64,000 nucleotides of DNA from Earliella scabrosa (GCA_022605405.1 JABYQQ010000006.1:1798001-1862000); one strand, 5' to 3'. Positions 46,345-59,257 are shown, counted from the stretch's first letter. A program made the numbers and translations. The notes: generated by a model not told the origin, from the sequence alone.

Positions 46345-47044
46345 TCATGCGAGATGCCATGATACAGGGAACGGAGGCGGCTGCCCATGACGTAACGTGA
46401 GCAACAAAGATGTCGTCGAATGACCATACATACGTACCATGACGGGGTTCTCAACTCCCTTGGCCTTCATCCACTCGACCCAATCTTGCTGAACCTTCTC
46501 ATAGGCAGCACGGTGCTTCTCGACAGTCAGCTTCATCTTGGCGGCGATGATACCCCTGGCTTTGGATGGGTGTGGATGAGGGACGAACTTGACGGGACTA
46601 TATGAACATGAACGTACGCAAGACACCTCGAGGCCAAAGAGTCTGGATGTAGCGAACCCCGCGGAACTGCTTCATCTTCAGAAGTTCCGGAGAAAACCAT
46701 TGATCGAGATACGCCTTCGTCTCCTCGTCGAGCGGCAACTTGGGAGGGGTCACCCCATGGCTGAAGAATGCGGCCTTTCCCGGAAGAAGCCACAAGTCCA
46801 ACGTCTTGTTGGGATCGTCGCGATGATGGAACGTCATCGGGATAAGATACGGAGCGTCCATGGCTTTGTGTTTCTCAAAGTATAGTGTGGCGTAGTCGAG
46901 GGGACCGCAATTGTTGAGCAGAGCCTCGGAGGCACCGTACTGGAGAAGACAGAGATGTCTGACCATCTCCTTGGTGAGGATGTAGCCAGAGATGAAGATA
47001 TCAACAGTCTTCTTAATCGTGGGGCAGTGGGTGTTTGGAGCCAT
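46345..47044 (-). CDS. Hypothetical protein, 194 aa
   Basis: Exons (minus) 46618-47044, 46438-46559 and 46345-46380 are in frame (phases 1, 0). The protein is mixed alpha/beta: TVDIFISGYILTKEMVRHL, then CGPLDYATLYFEKHKAM, then NKTLDLWLLPG, then a helical, Lys-rich C-terminal part (MKLTVEKHRAAYEKVQQDW). A short final exon ends in PPPFPVSWHLA. The last exon reads in the same frame as the unspliced intron, so both forms stop at the same codon. No signal or membrane segment. Divergent from the gene at 47231 with only 186 bp between starts, so co-regulation is plausible. Family not recognised. Confidence 0.7.
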
Positions 47045-47230
47045 GGTGTGCGACGGCATAGGACAAGATCGAGGACAAGGTACGAGAGTAAGTGTTAACC
47101 GAGAGACGCCAACCAATTTCAACATGGGCGCCTCCCCCGTCCGGCGGAGTTCCAATCTGAGCTCTCTGGGAACTTGAAGCGTTGAGCGCCAAGGTCCCAA
47201 CCACCACCGTCTCGCATCTCTATAGTCGTC

Positions 47231-48968
47231 ATGCCGCACAAGGACAAGAAATATGTCAAGCCCAGTCATAAGATTGTCCCAATGTAAGTCCATCAAGCCG
47301 GGTACCGGGTGCATCATAACTTATTATCCTCCGCTAGCAATTGCGGTAAACCACTGGGTGGACTTGAGGAGGACATCTCAGAGTTGATTGAGAAACTCGG
47401 AGAATGTGTCAACTTCCTGGTGAGTGAACACACAAGTGCTGTTATTACCGTACCTTAATTCGGTTTTGGTTAGCTAGCGTGAGTGGTAGCGAAACCAATC
47501 AGCTTGAACCCCCAATGGACTGACTGCGCTGTAACAGACCAGGAACCAAGGTGCGGACAGACATCGGAACCGCCGTAGAGAGCGTCCAGGATCGTCTGGA
47601 GCAAATAAAGAAGGTACGACAATTCATGATTTGTGAATCATGTTGGTGACCCCGTACATCCTCAGGCTCGTCGTCAAGAGACTGTCGGTCCACGCCTCAC
47701 CCCAGACTGGTTATGGGAAGCCATGCGCGATATTCACGCTCCGCGGTACGAGTCCACGGTCGATGCCGCAGTTGGCCCATTCCTGCAGATCTACTATCCA
47801 GACACTGGCTGCTTCAAAGTGGTTGCGCATCATAAGGTTAGGAAAGAAGTCGATGGTAGCCGACCAGTGGAATCTTGGTCTTATCTGGCCCACGTCGTCA
47901 ATTGGCTTCCTCGCACGCTAACTGAAGGTGCTGCAGAGACCAGCAAAGTCTCTGACGAGACTCTGCAGGACCTTGAGGAACTCATCCTCTCAGACCTTCA
48001 GCACTCGTATACCTCCGTACGCCAGTCTACGCCGCGTTTGACAGCGGGTGACCCACTAGATATCTCCGAGTTTTTCAACCATCTAGATGATTTACCTCAG
48101 GCGGGTGGTTAGTGACTACACATGCTCATGCTGGTGCAAAAATTCACTCACGATCTCGAATCCACCTGCAGGTAGCGGTGATCAAGGGAGCAAGTCTGCT
48201 CAACAACTGGAAACGATCGAAGACTCATCGCCATCCGACAACCCGTGGCCACATGAAGAATCAGACCTGTCCGTTTTCGACAAGAGCGCTTCAGCTACCG
48301 GCGAGGCCAACGCTACAAGTATCGAAGTGGAGTGCATTGGGTCCCGTATGTTCCATGAGACCGATGCATATTCTGATCGGGGCGAGGGGGCATCCGCCGA
48401 CGTTCGAACTCGCTCCTCCGTACCCAAGGAACCGGCTGGGCCCAACTCGCAACTCACCTTCTCGTATGCTGAGGATCCAGGAGTAGCCACCTCCCTCTCG
48501 TCACTGCGAGTCTCAGGCTTCGGCAGTGGCCAGAATACACCCCAGGATATCTCACGGGATTCGTTCAACCGCTACGTTCCTGGCAGACGCCGGCGCGGAC
48601 ACGCACCGCATGGTGCACCGGACTTCATGGTCGTCACGCGTACTGGAAGGGTCATCCTCATCGTCGAGGACAAGATCTGGGATGACCCTTGCACGCAACT
48701 TACCAGGTATGCGAACCTTTTCCCTGATCTGAAGGAGCTTTGGCTCCTTGGCTGCCGTGTCGCAGCTGAGCCGGAAGGCGGTCTGGAGTTCTCGCTATGG
48801 TACCGTGATTCATCAAGCGCAGGAGCGCCAATCGTGGCATATGTAGCTCCACAGGATGAATCGAGGATATGGTACCCGTGGTCTAGCGCGCACATTCACA
48901 ACAAGCTCCGTGAGCTTGCCAAGAAGAATTGGGAAGATGCCATCTATACCATGGACCCTATCGTCTAG
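47231..48968 (+). CDS. Hypothetical protein, possible PD-(D/E)XK-like fold
   Basis: Exons 47231-47283, 47338-47419, 47474-47478, 47538-47613, 47666-48107 and 48172-48968 give 484 aa. The third exon is a 5-nt microexon; without it the frame is lost. The N-terminus is helical (LEEDISELIEKLGECVNFL; IGTAVESVQDRLEQIKK). A Ser-rich acidic linker follows. The C-terminal domain contains APDFMVVTRTGR then VILIVEDKIWDD at about 390-415, matching the D...ExK spacing of PD-(D/E)XK nucleases: Asp in PDF and Glu-x-Lys in VEDK. Then CTQLTRYANLFPDLKELWLL. Nuclease activity is inference from this motif; many members of this fold in fungi are uncharacterised. Confidence 0.75.
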
Positions 48969-50499
48969 TGCCGTTGCGGCGCCGCTCAGGCTCATCGCAG
49001 TGAGTGTTTCCGTATGGTTCTTGTAGACTGTCTCATCGTGCTCACACAGACTCCTATCCGTTCTGCACAATCCAGTGACCCTACGGATCCGTAAAGGCTG
49101 AGACATATCTTCCTGTCCTCGGTTGGTTCTCTCATCTCACACACCCGTTGACGTTCGAGCAGTACGCACCATCGTGATGGTTTTAGGATTGTTTCTATCG
49201 CTCTCCTCATCGGATCGGTGATTATCGTACTCCCAGAAGTATCGGTTTGCTCTGATCTGTATCGCTACCTTTGTTGTGTAACATCTATGTGTACTCGTAA
49301 TACTCGTCCGCATGGGTTCTTCGTTCTATACGTGCACTCGCCGGTGAAGACCCATATTGCGCTTGTAATAAATGTGATCATTGTTCTCTGCTATTGCAAC
49401 AGGATTGAGGATCGGTTGCTCAGGCAAAGGAGTCACTAGTCAGAGTCAAGCGTCGACATGCGCAATACTACTATTTAGTAGATGAAGCTCCTCGCAGCAC
49501 AGAGGTCATGATGGATATTACAAGCGACGGACGAGTTGATACTTTTTTTTTTCAGATTCAGCGTGCTACCGTAGATGATTGTGGAAGGTCGCTGCATGCT
49601 TGTGCTAACCTTCCCCGAATCTACCTCTCGCGCGCTCTCTTTCATTCTCCAAGATCACGTTCACCTGCCCTAATATCATGAAGCGCCGAGTCTCTCAGCC
49701 GTGCGAGGCTCTCCTTCCATCAAGCTCCAAAGCTTCAATTCAGCTTCCATGCTAGTCTGATAGGAAAAGCTCAAGCAGCAATGGCACTCGCCAATGTACG
49801 TAGGGTTCTCGGCGGTGCCGCGGCAGTGATGGTCAGAAGTGGGTGAGCCTGATTCGAGTCTAGTATGCTCACGTTTCCGAGTCAACAAGTTCATGAAAGT
49901 CCAATCGGTCTCCTTGCGGTCAGGATGTCGGCGCAACTGCACCCGAAGGTCGACATCAGTCAAATTCGAACCGCGCTCAGAGACACGGCGAAGTGCTGAA
50001 TAGGCCGCTCGAAGGGGCATCTTCCAGCGTGTTGTACTAAAATTGGCACACGCAGAGCCGTAATCCTTCCTGGGACACCGTCGCCATATTCAACTGATTC
50101 GATCTGAATCTGGGAGCGGATGAGGTCCGGTTACTGTGACGCATATAGCTCTTTGACTTACCGAGTCGTCATCATAATCTCCTTTCGAGTAGCGACTTCC
50201 TACGTATGGAGTCATCTCTACGTTACGTCGACTCACACGCCCACGACAGCATGGTCCAGGCTCCTCCGCGGAAGGCTACCGTGTACCGGCGAACGCTCAC
50301 GCTCACATATCTGGCCTGCTTCAGATTTCGGCGGTATGATGCAGAACGCAGGTGCGATTCAATCCTTATCGAAGCAATTTGATAGGACTACGCCGCCGAA
50401 AAGACCCCGTGGTTGTAACATCCAATTCGAGCCTGAGCGCGTATAGATCAACACTAAACTGGCAGCCGCGAGCTTCGGTAGGGCGCCATCGAAGCAGGA
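48969..50499. other. Intergenic, nothing recognised
   Basis: AT-richer than the rest, with a T10 run near 49543. Open frames are short and lack support. The last part is the P450 promoter. Confidence 0.45.
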
Positions 50500-50505
50500 T
50501 ATAAG
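50500..50505 (+). promoter_or_regulatory. TATA-like box of the P450 gene
   Basis: tataag lies 61 bp upstream of the ATG at 50561, in a GC-rich context. Plausible but unproven. Confidence 0.4.
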
Positions 50506-50560
50506 GCGGCCACGAATCCCAGATGCGAGAAGGTTCTCTCACTTCCTCCCCTCACTCATC

Positions 50561-52946
50561 ATGCTTGCGTCTCTGTTACAGGGAACTGTGATCTGCGCTG
50601 TTTCATGGGTGCTGTGGAGGTACTTTCGTCAGGTCGTGGTCAAGTCGCCGCAAGTTGACAACATTCCGGGTCCTCCTGCCAAATCCTTCACCTATGGTAG
50701 GCCTAACGTATTCCTCAGACGAAATCGCTAACACTCAAGAATGACTAGGAAATCTTGGACAGCTCCTCGACCGGAAGGGCTGGGGATTCATGCAGCACCT
50801 CACTGACTCGTACGACGGCATTGTGAGGTTGAGTGGGCCTCTTGGGGTACGTCCTTCTATTGCACTACCTCGTTGATAGTGTTCTGATTGTCCTTTGACA
50901 GCATCGCATGTTGTACATCTTTGATCCTACTGCCTTGCACAACGTCGTGGTGAAGGAGCAACATGTCTACGAAGAAACCGCGTGGTTTATCAGGTGAGTC
51001 CAGGCGCGCTTTGTGCACCTGGCAATACTGTAACTCTTGTAGGTCGATGCGGCTATACGTAGGTCCAGGTCTGCTCGGAACGTTGGGTACGTCGCACCAC
51101 GCACCATCGTGAATGCATGACTTCCTCACAAACATCTAGGCGAGACCCATCGCAAGCAGCGTAAGATGTTGAACCCCGTATTTTCGACGGCCCACATGCG
51201 GCGCATGACCTCCATATTCAATGACGTCGGCCGGAAGGTAGTCAATGTCGCCTGTCCTTCCCATGATGCCGAATCTAACGTTCGGACAGTTACAAACTGC
51301 TATTGAGAGATGCGTCGGTTCTCATTCAGACGCGGTTGAGGTCGAGATGCTTTCCTGGATGTGCCGAACAGCCCTCGAAATCATCGGTGAAGCGGGACTT
51401 GGATATTCCTTCGATCCGTTGGTCGAGGACGTCCCAGACGCTTTCGCGCAGGCAATCAAGGGGTTCCAGTATGTACCCGTCCGCTCGTATCAAGAGTCGT
51501 CTTAACTGACCAGCTATCCCATAGGCCAGCCATGATGGAGACCACGCTCCTGCGTCGCATCTTGCCCTACATCCCCGAGGGTGGAAGCGCGTGGATCAAG
51601 AGGAAAATAGTCGAGATGATCCCCCACGCGGGTGTTCAAAAGATGAAGGCCGTCGTCGACGTCATGCATCGTCGCTCGATAGAGATATATGAAGAGAAGA
51701 AGCGTGCTCTCGAAGAAGGCGACGAGGCTGTTACGCGGCAAATTGGGGAGGGCAAGGATATCATGAGCATTTTACGTGCGTCTCGGCGTCCCATCCGGCA
51801 GCGATAGTCAGTTGACATCACACCAGTGAAGGCAAATATGACAGCGCAGGAGGAGGACAAGCTACCAGAAGATCAACTGATCGGACAGATGTCGTACGTC
51901 AGTCCTCCTCTAGATTTCACTTCATCTAACCTCGGTATGCGCGACGTGTAAGGACGTTCGTGTTGGCTGCTATGGACACCACGTCCAACGCTCTGGCACT
52001 CGCCCTCGATCACCTTTCGAAGCACCCAGACGTTCAGAACAAGCTACGTGACGAGATCAACGAAGCTTCGAAGGGCGAAGACCTTGACTACGACGTCCTC
52101 TCCTCGCTCCCTCTCCTGGACGCAGTCTGCCGAGAAACTCTTCGTCTGTCCGTTTTCCTCTACTTCTCCGATCTTCCTGCTCTCACCCATAGTCCATGTT
52201 TGTTTTTGCAGAAACACGCCCATCCCATTAATATTCAGAGAGTAAGCCGTCTCCGGCTCTATCGAACGATCCACGCTTAGTCAACTGGTTTTACAGGACG
52301 CGCCAGGACACAGTCCTTCCCCTCGGCCAGCCCATCAGGGGAGTAGACGGCTCCATGATCCATGAGATTCCCATCCCCAAAGATACAACGGTTTGCGTCG
52401 GCATCGCCTCAACCAACTGCAACAAGGCCATCTGGGGCGAAGACGCAGGCGAGTGGAAGCCCGAGCGGTGGCTCGCACCCCTCCCTACCGGCGTGACCGA
52501 TGCGAGGATGCCTGGGATTTACTCCAACTTGTGCGTGCGCTCCCCCCCACGCTAATGCGGATACGGGATGCCTCACTTATTGCCTCCACTTAGGATGACA
52601 TTCATGGGTGGCAGTCGAGCATGCATGTAAGCCATGATATCCTCTCGTCAGAGTCTTACTAGGACCACCGCGATTCATTTCCATCGTCACAGCGGGTTCA
52701 AGTTCGCCCAGCTCGAGATGAGTAAGTGCTGGATTGTCCCCCGCCCCCGGCGATCGTTTCTGATCCTGACCGTCGTCCGCAGAGGTCGTGCTTTGCCACC
52801 TCCTCAGCAAGTTCACGTTCGCACCATCAGACCAGCCCATCATGTGGAACTTGTCTGGGGTACGCTTCCCGTCCGTCGTCGGCCAGTCGACAAAGCCCGC
52901 AATGCCGATGAAGGTCGGGCTGTATGATCGAGCATCCTCGAACTGA
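50561..52946 (+). CDS. Cytochrome P450 monooxygenase
   Basis: Fourteen exons join in frame to 549 aa: 50561-50696, 50749-50846, 50902-50993, 51043-51086, 51140-51237, 51290-51468, 51525-51775, 51827-51893, 51953-52147, 52212-52241, 52297-52530, 52594-52626, 52693-52721, 52783-52946. Features in order: N-terminal membrane anchor (TVICAVSWVLWRYF), proline hinge PGPPAK, helix C region (HRKQRKMLNPVF), oxygen-binding I-helix AAMDTTSNAL near 326-335, ExxR (ETLR, about 383), PERW (about 452), and the haem loop FMGGSRACIGFKF with Cys about 485. All essential motifs are present, so it should be functional. It is an ER-anchored monooxygenase needing a P450 reductase; the substrate cannot be told. Convergent with BTA1. 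Confidence 0.93.
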
Positions 52947-53159
52947 CGAGCACCACACGCCGGGCACGCTAGAGTACAAAGTTCTATTCGCAGGACCAAA
53001 TGGAGAGGGAAATGGGGAGAATAAGTACAACATGCCAGGCTCTGAGAGCCCTTGTGGATGAGGGTATAGGTAGCGTCGCCAAAAATCTACAAACCAGGAT
53101 GGGGTGGTCCCATCTATCGCATGAACGTCTTCGTCGTGTCGTCTCAGTCATACATACCA

Positions 53160-55978
53160 TTACAGCTCGAGTGCCTCTACAATCTCGGAGTGGCCTGCGA
53201 CCGAGTCTTCGCAATCGGGGAGCGCCGTGGGGTCCGCGCTAACCTTTGTGCAGATCCACGTCGACGCATACATGTTGACTCTGAGCGCGGCAAGAACATG
53301 TCAGCAGCCAATCCACCAGACTTCATGAGACCAAGCTGACCTATCGATGCATTTGCCCGCGGTGCGCGCTGCGACCCGCTCGCACTTGAAGCCCTGGGAG
53401 GAAAATTTTGCGATGTACCACGGCTTCAAGCCTGCACTCCGGAGGAGCACCCGTCCACCTATCTTCATCGCCTTGTTGATCGCGCGGATTTCCTGCGTGC
53501 GTGCCAGATGAGCGGACTGTTCTGTCGTCTTCGCGGCATTACTCACCTGGGGCGCCTGCGTGCCCTCGGGGTCGAACCAATCCATATGGTCCATGATCTG
53601 CGCGTCGAATAAGCATCATGCATGTGCGCGCGCAGGACGAACACATACCACCGCGACGGTGACCGTTTCGGGCTTGATGCGAGCGAGCACCTCGACAAAC
53701 TCGTCGGTGTGCACGCGTAGACCGTCGAAAGCACCGGGTTTTGACAGCAACTCGTGCGCCTCTTCCGTCAGATACGCCGGGCGACACCTACAGAAGACCG
53801 ACATGTCAGTACAGCTCTTTGCGGCCTCTCAGCGCGACAAAGTACTCACTCCTCCGAGTATCGGCCCGTCAAGCACAGCCGGTAGAAGTAGTTGCTGTCC
53901 CTAAGGAGCGTGTTCTCCACCACGGGGTCGAGCGTGTTCACCACATACTTCCACATCGACTCCTTTGCCGAGAACGCGCCGCCCGCCGCGACCGACGCCG
54001 CGATCCCATCGTCCGAGATCATATCGCGCTGGTTCGCGGGCACGCCGAGCGCGCGCCACAGGAACTGCGGGTTCGCGACGACAACGTAACTCAAGTACTT
54101 GCTCAGGATGACGGGTCGGATGCGCGTGCGCCAGATCGCGCGCTGCTCGCGCAGGGTCTTCGCCGCGCACATCCGGCGCACCTCCCCGGAGAGGCCGAAC
54201 AGCCGGAAGAGCCACTTGGAGAGCTTGATCGCGATGCGCGACCCGCCGGTCTCGTAGAGACCACCGCGCGAGGTGAAGGCGGAGGTGTTGTCGAGCCAGT
54301 ACTGGAAGGCGCGTGAGGAGAGGTATGGCGAGAGCTTGTTGAGGAGGAGGTCGCGGAAGCCGGGGTGCCGGCCCTCGCCGAAGAGCTTCCACGTATCCTC
54401 GTACGGGAGTGTGCAGAATGCGGCGACCTTGAGCTCGAGCAGGTGATTCTGGGTCGGGTTCAGGTCGACGGCGTGGATGCTCCGGGGGCGGTGGAGCGCA
54501 TAAGAGAGCACGTTGTCGCCAGCGGAGGTGATGGCGAAGACGACGTCGTCCTTGCCGATATTGAGCAGCCGCTGGTCCTCTGCGGGGTCCTCCCACGTAA
54601 ACGCGTAGATGTACTCGTTGTTGAACTGCGTGTGCTTCGGGAGCGACTCGTCGTAGTACAGCCGCCAGCGCTGGTTCTGGTAGAAGAACGATGGGAGGGG
54701 CACGTTCGTGGCGAGGTTGAGGATGGCGGCTTCGAAGCCCTTCGAGCGGAGCTGGAGGCGCGTCTCGCGAGCTGCAGCATCCTCCGCCTCCGACTTCTTC
54801 TCGGTGTAGTGGACGGGCGAGAGGTACGGACTCTCGGTTGCCAATGCGTCGACCTGCTCAGCGGCCTCCCGGGCGAGCGCGCCGGCCGCGCCGCAGGTGG
54901 CGGTGCGCTGGCATCCGATCCAAATGTAGTAAGGGATACCACCCAGGACGTAGTTGCGGTCATTGACGTTCAGGATGGTGCCGAACCGGTACTCGAGGTA
55001 GTCCCGCCTGCTCTCATGAAGATGGACGCGGTCGAGTTTGAACCATGACCGCCAGAAGACGCGGGAGAATCGGTTGACGTGACGCGAGTGGTGGCCGCCG
55101 GTGAAGTTGCGGAAGGAGTAGCTGGACGAGGACTGGACGTAGAAGTCGACGCAAGCGATGAGTCCGAGAGGGGCGAGCAGGTCTGTGAGGGAGTCGATGA
55201 CTGAGTAGAAGCTATTCGGGGCGAACGTGAGTATTACGGGGTATGCAGCCGGCAACAGCGTGGACCTACTCGGGGATCATACTCAACGAGTACGACATGC
55301 TGATAAAATCCGCTTTGATACGGTGCTTCTCGTCGCCGCTGCTCAGCCGCCCAACGGCCTCCACCACGGAGGAGGACGGGTCAAGTCTGAACGTGCGGGC
55401 ATCTTCACAGATGACGTGTACGTTCTTCCAGCCAAGTTTCGCGAACCGTTCGCGCGCGACATCGCACAGAGAGGGGCTCAAATCGACGAGATAGACATCG
55501 GAGAAGAACTCGGGCACGGACACGTACGAGTTCATCCTCTCGATGTTGTAGCCCGTGCCGCCGCCGACCTGGGACAAACGTAGGCGCCCCAACGCAAAGA
55601 AGGAAAGACATGACTACTCACATCGACCCAGATAGGCTTTGTGCTCGCATTGCGGTACCGGTGCGCCAGCTGTGCCGCGGCGAGCTGGAGCATATCTTCT
55701 CTACCCCGCAGGAGCGTCCCCCTCGTCGCGTCATAGATGCTTGCTTGTGTGCGGTAGAAGCCCTCGAGGGCACGCTGCTGGCCGGTCAGCGCCTGGACAT
55801 CCGCCGTGTTCCCGTGGTTGACTGGCTTGAGGAAGCAGGCGTAGACGAACTTCCAATACACCACGATCGTCTGGCGGAAGACGACAGAGAGTGCGACAGC
55901 AGACAGGAGCAGGCCGCACAAGAGCGCGTTTTGCCGGAGATAGGCGTGAACTTGATCGGCCGCGACGACGTCGAGCAT
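53160..55978 (-). CDS. BTA1: Betaine lipid (DGTS) synthase, BtaB-BtaA fusion
   Basis: Exons (minus) 55622-55978, 55270-55568, 53850-55211, 53649-53787, 53547-53597, 53341-53492 and 53160-53280 give 826 aa in frame. The N-terminus has a hydrophobic anchor (LLCGLLLSAVALSVVF). A SAM-dependent methyltransferase follows (GGGTGYNIE at about 121-129; VYLVDLSPSLCDVARERF), corresponding to BtaB, which methylates the amino group three times. The second half is a DUF3419/BtaA domain (VVFAITSAGDNVLSYAL; IHAVDLNPTQNHLLELK; MDWFDPEGTQAP; VNMYASTWIC near the end), which transfers 3-amino-3-carboxypropyl from SAM to diacylglycerol. Together they make diacylglyceryl-trimethylhomoserine, a phosphate-free membrane lipid often induced under phosphate limitation. 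The enzyme is probably at the ER. Confidence 0.93.
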
Positions 55979-56344
55979 GTCGGGGAAGGAAAGCGGGTGG
56001 GCAGACGGGTCGAGGGGGCAACCCGGGGAGCACACGGGCGTCCAGCATCGCTATAAGGCCGGGAGGAGAAAGTAACCCCTGGCATGCTTCTCGAGCCGGC
56101 TTGCCCAAAGACATACAATATGCGTCGCCTGCGTGCTTGGCGCGCTCCAAGTGGGGGCATGTGTCGGAGTCGTGAACGCGATGGTGGCGATAAGCCTGCA
56201 CGATGGGGACGCCGACGGCGAAGGCGAGGGGGCATCGTTCCGTAGCGACGGCCAGCCAGACGCCACAAGCCCACGTTCGCGGCAAAACGAATATCGTCCT
56301 GGGCCCCGTTGGACAGAGAGTGTGAGCGAGCGACTTAGAGAGTA
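55979..56344. other. Intergenic upstream of BTA1
   Basis: Presumed BTA1 promoter and the 3' flank of an uncertain minus-strand gene. No motif assigned. Confidence 0.4.
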
Positions 56345-58729
56345 ACGAGCTGGACGTACTTGATCGTCTGCACGGCGAACGTGGGCGTCGTCGGTTCTCC
56401 GAACCCCACAGTGTGGCCAAGTGACGATACACGTGCGCCCCGATCACCATGTTGGATGGGAGACGACGACGTATCTCCTGTGAGTGTGCGGCCGTCGCTG
56501 CCTACACACAGGATCGTGCTGCACGTAAAATCCATGAGAACACAGAATCCATCGCTCAATAGTGTAGTGGCATGTCGGGTGGTAGCGATGTCTGCCATTG
56601 TCCACAAGGTATGCTGCGCTGATGATGGGATACGTGACGAGGAACCGCAGAGCATCCGAAGGTTGATAGTCTCACAGGAGAAATCTTTGCGCGAAGGCTG
56701 CGAGCGAGCTAGCGATGATAGTCTTCGATGGGGGAGTTCGACGTTGAACGTGGGCGAATTAGGCGCACGAGTCCTGCTGGGCGCCTCCATGCACACACGG
56801 TCCTCTAGTGGCGGCGGAGCGATAAGGCCACAGGAGACCGGTGCGAGTGCTACGTATGTCGTAGCACGTGTCGTGACTCTCCTAGAGGATCAAGTGGGTT
56901 GGTACCTTGAGGTAAGGGTGTGGATTGGCTGATTTGTGGCATCGCCCCGACGAGCAGTGATATTGTCTCCGAGCCGTTTCAAAGACATGCATACTGGTAT
57001 GTACATCTGTATTCCAGTCGGTCAGTAAAGGAGTAGGATAGCAGTTGAACTACTGTGGCTCACTCTTGAGCCAGTCCCCGGGATCCTCCCAGCACGTTCA
57101 GGACCCCCGATGTTCCATGACGGCACTTCGATGCGCGATCCACCGGAAGAAGACGTGGTGTCAGATCGGTCTTAGCCTCGAACGGTGATGATGACTCCCG
57201 CACCGCGATCCAGTGAAGATCTACCAGCGAGCTAGTCAGTGTCACGGCTTTGGACAAGTCGTTGTAGATGATACCCACTGTAGACCGACATGCTGAATGT
57301 CTCCCCATCGCTACAATACATATGAGAGAGTCGCTGAACGAAGTGGCGGCGGCTCGGGGCATGTCGTTTACAGACCCAGTACGACCGGGAGACATCATCG
57401 AGGTCGAGGGCGTGCGCGCCATGTGCCACCATAGCGTTGAGGAGAAAAGGTGATGGTAGGCTCTGCACAGGTCAGCAAGATAACGGTGGTTATGAAGAGG
57501 AGGCTGGAGGGAAGCGCTTGCCTGGTTTTTCACGTGGAGACCCAGATTGGGCGGATTTCGACGTCCCGCCTCGTCCTGGCTTGACAAACATCGCGCAATC
57601 GGACGAGAAGTGTTCGTGCGTCAGCCACTGAATGTTCGCCGGTTCGACGCCGACCCCGTAAAGAGGTCGACTTGCTTGTCGTGTCTCATCTTGTAACGGC
57701 GAGAGTCGTGCGCTGTTCGGCCGAGGGCCGTAACGTCTCAAGTTAGGAGAACGCTAGCTTTCTCCACGTGTGACGTTACACAGGCCTACATAGTCGTCGT
57801 CTGTCAGGATGCGCGGCTCATGGCCTAGAACAACAACTCTCCGCGGGGACAACGTACTACAACACTGGATCCTCATGTCAGACGACTGTGACATAACGCA
57901 ACATAGCGACAGTCACCAACTCACCAAATATTGCGCATATTCACCGGATTCGAAGTCAGAGTCGGCGACATCGAGTGCCTGTCCTTCACAAATTCACGTT
58001 GGCCGTCACACAACTGCGACGAGACCGGACCGGCGAGTGCTTCGCCCTGACGTTTCGCGGTTGGAGGCGAGGGACAGGGGGGCACGTCCCATGACCTCGT
58101 GACCTACGCACAGGGCAAGGTCTATCAACGCAGGCACTTTACGTCTTGAAACACGACGACGCACCCTCAGACATGGAGGAGACCTGCCTATATGCGGGCA
58201 CTGGTGGTACGAACGGTGATCGAGGGTGGGAAGCTGGCGAGCTCGCGGGCCAACATGAGGCTACCATGAGGATTGCGAGACTCTTGCGCTTGTACGAGGC
58301 GATATCGCAGAGGTCTAGGCCACAGCGCGTAGGATGGAGAGCATGTGCTCGAGTCCGAGGACAGAGCGACGCGGGATCGGTTGTTGGAAGCGATCGCACG
58401 TTGTGGATGAGCTTGTGGTTCTTGCCGAGTGGACAAGCGACCTCCCCGCTCGCGCACTATGTGGGTCGTATGTCGGCGTGGTTGGTCGCGATCGTGTCGA
58501 ACCCCGATAGCGGCACTTGACGGAGGTGCATCCGAGGAATCGAGCGTATCTGTGGTTCTGGGCTGTACTGAGGATGGGCTAGCGGGTCGTCTAACGTCTT
58601 CTTGTTCTCGTGTCTGAAGAGGAGTCGGTACTCGATACGAGCAGCCGGAAGGGGATTTGTTGTATCTGCCGCTGAGTCTGCACCTGTGCCACCTTCCGTG
58701 CTTGGATTAGAAGAGTGAACAGAGCTCAA
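56345..58729 (-). CDS. Putative multi-exon gene, boundaries unresolved
   Basis: The clearest part is the last coding segment, about 56345-56860 (minus): LLSDGFCVLMDFTCSTILCV, then GFGEPTTPTFAVQTIKYV, with a stop at 56345. An upstream segment (IAPPPLEDRVCMEAPS) follows an intron ending at about 56848. Further coding-like pieces lie at 57230-57470, 57490-57650 and 58190-58729, but I could not connect them in phase. The beta-strand-rich ending resembles the closing part of F-box proteins with a propeller-like C-terminus, which is a weak impression. It may also be two genes. Confidence 0.35.
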
Positions 58730-59257
58730 TAACTAGCAGAACGCACCGTTGTGACTCAGAACAGCCTCGAGTCGTAGAGCAACAGCTCAAGTATACACTC
58801 AACCCCCACCGCTACGATTGTATAGGATGTCGGCGAACATCGCCCAGCCACCTTGAGCCGCCCACACTGTTTGCTACGCGGTCACCGGCCGAGCGAAGGA
58901 TCGGACTCCCGTTCCCGATTGCTCTTGCAGACGACTTGCAGTATGAACATTGTCGACTTCGTCAGCGACACCTACTAAGTAAGGATGCACATCAACGCCT
59001 CTCCGACGCCGCAGAGCTAGGAAGGGAGACGGAATAGCAGCGATGGCATTGGCTCGTCGACGGCAGCGAGAGGCAAATCAAAAAGCATATGGAACGGCGT
59101 CGTCGGACGCTCGGACATGCACGGCGGGCGCTTGGCGATGCGCGGTGATGATGTCGTCGCGTCGCTGGCAGACCGCTCCGCCCTCACCGTTACACCCACA
59201 TCCACCCCCGTCGCCCCCTCCCTCTCCTTCTCTCTTGTCTTAATATTCTATTATACG
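58730..59257. other. KGD2 promoter and intergenic
   Basis: No gene supported. A pyrimidine-rich leader (ctccctctccttctctcttgtc) lies directly upstream of the KGD2 start at 59258. Confidence 0.45.

Noticed and set aside
49830..49900. tRNA-like sequence (gattcgagtc with flanking gtgagc/gctcac)
   Set aside because: No acceptor stem or D-arm could be folded around it; no other tRNA gene was found in the window.
54365..55048. 227-aa plus-strand frame opposite BTA1
   Set aside because: Antisense shadow of the high-GC BTA1 exon; the minus strand has clear BtaA motifs.
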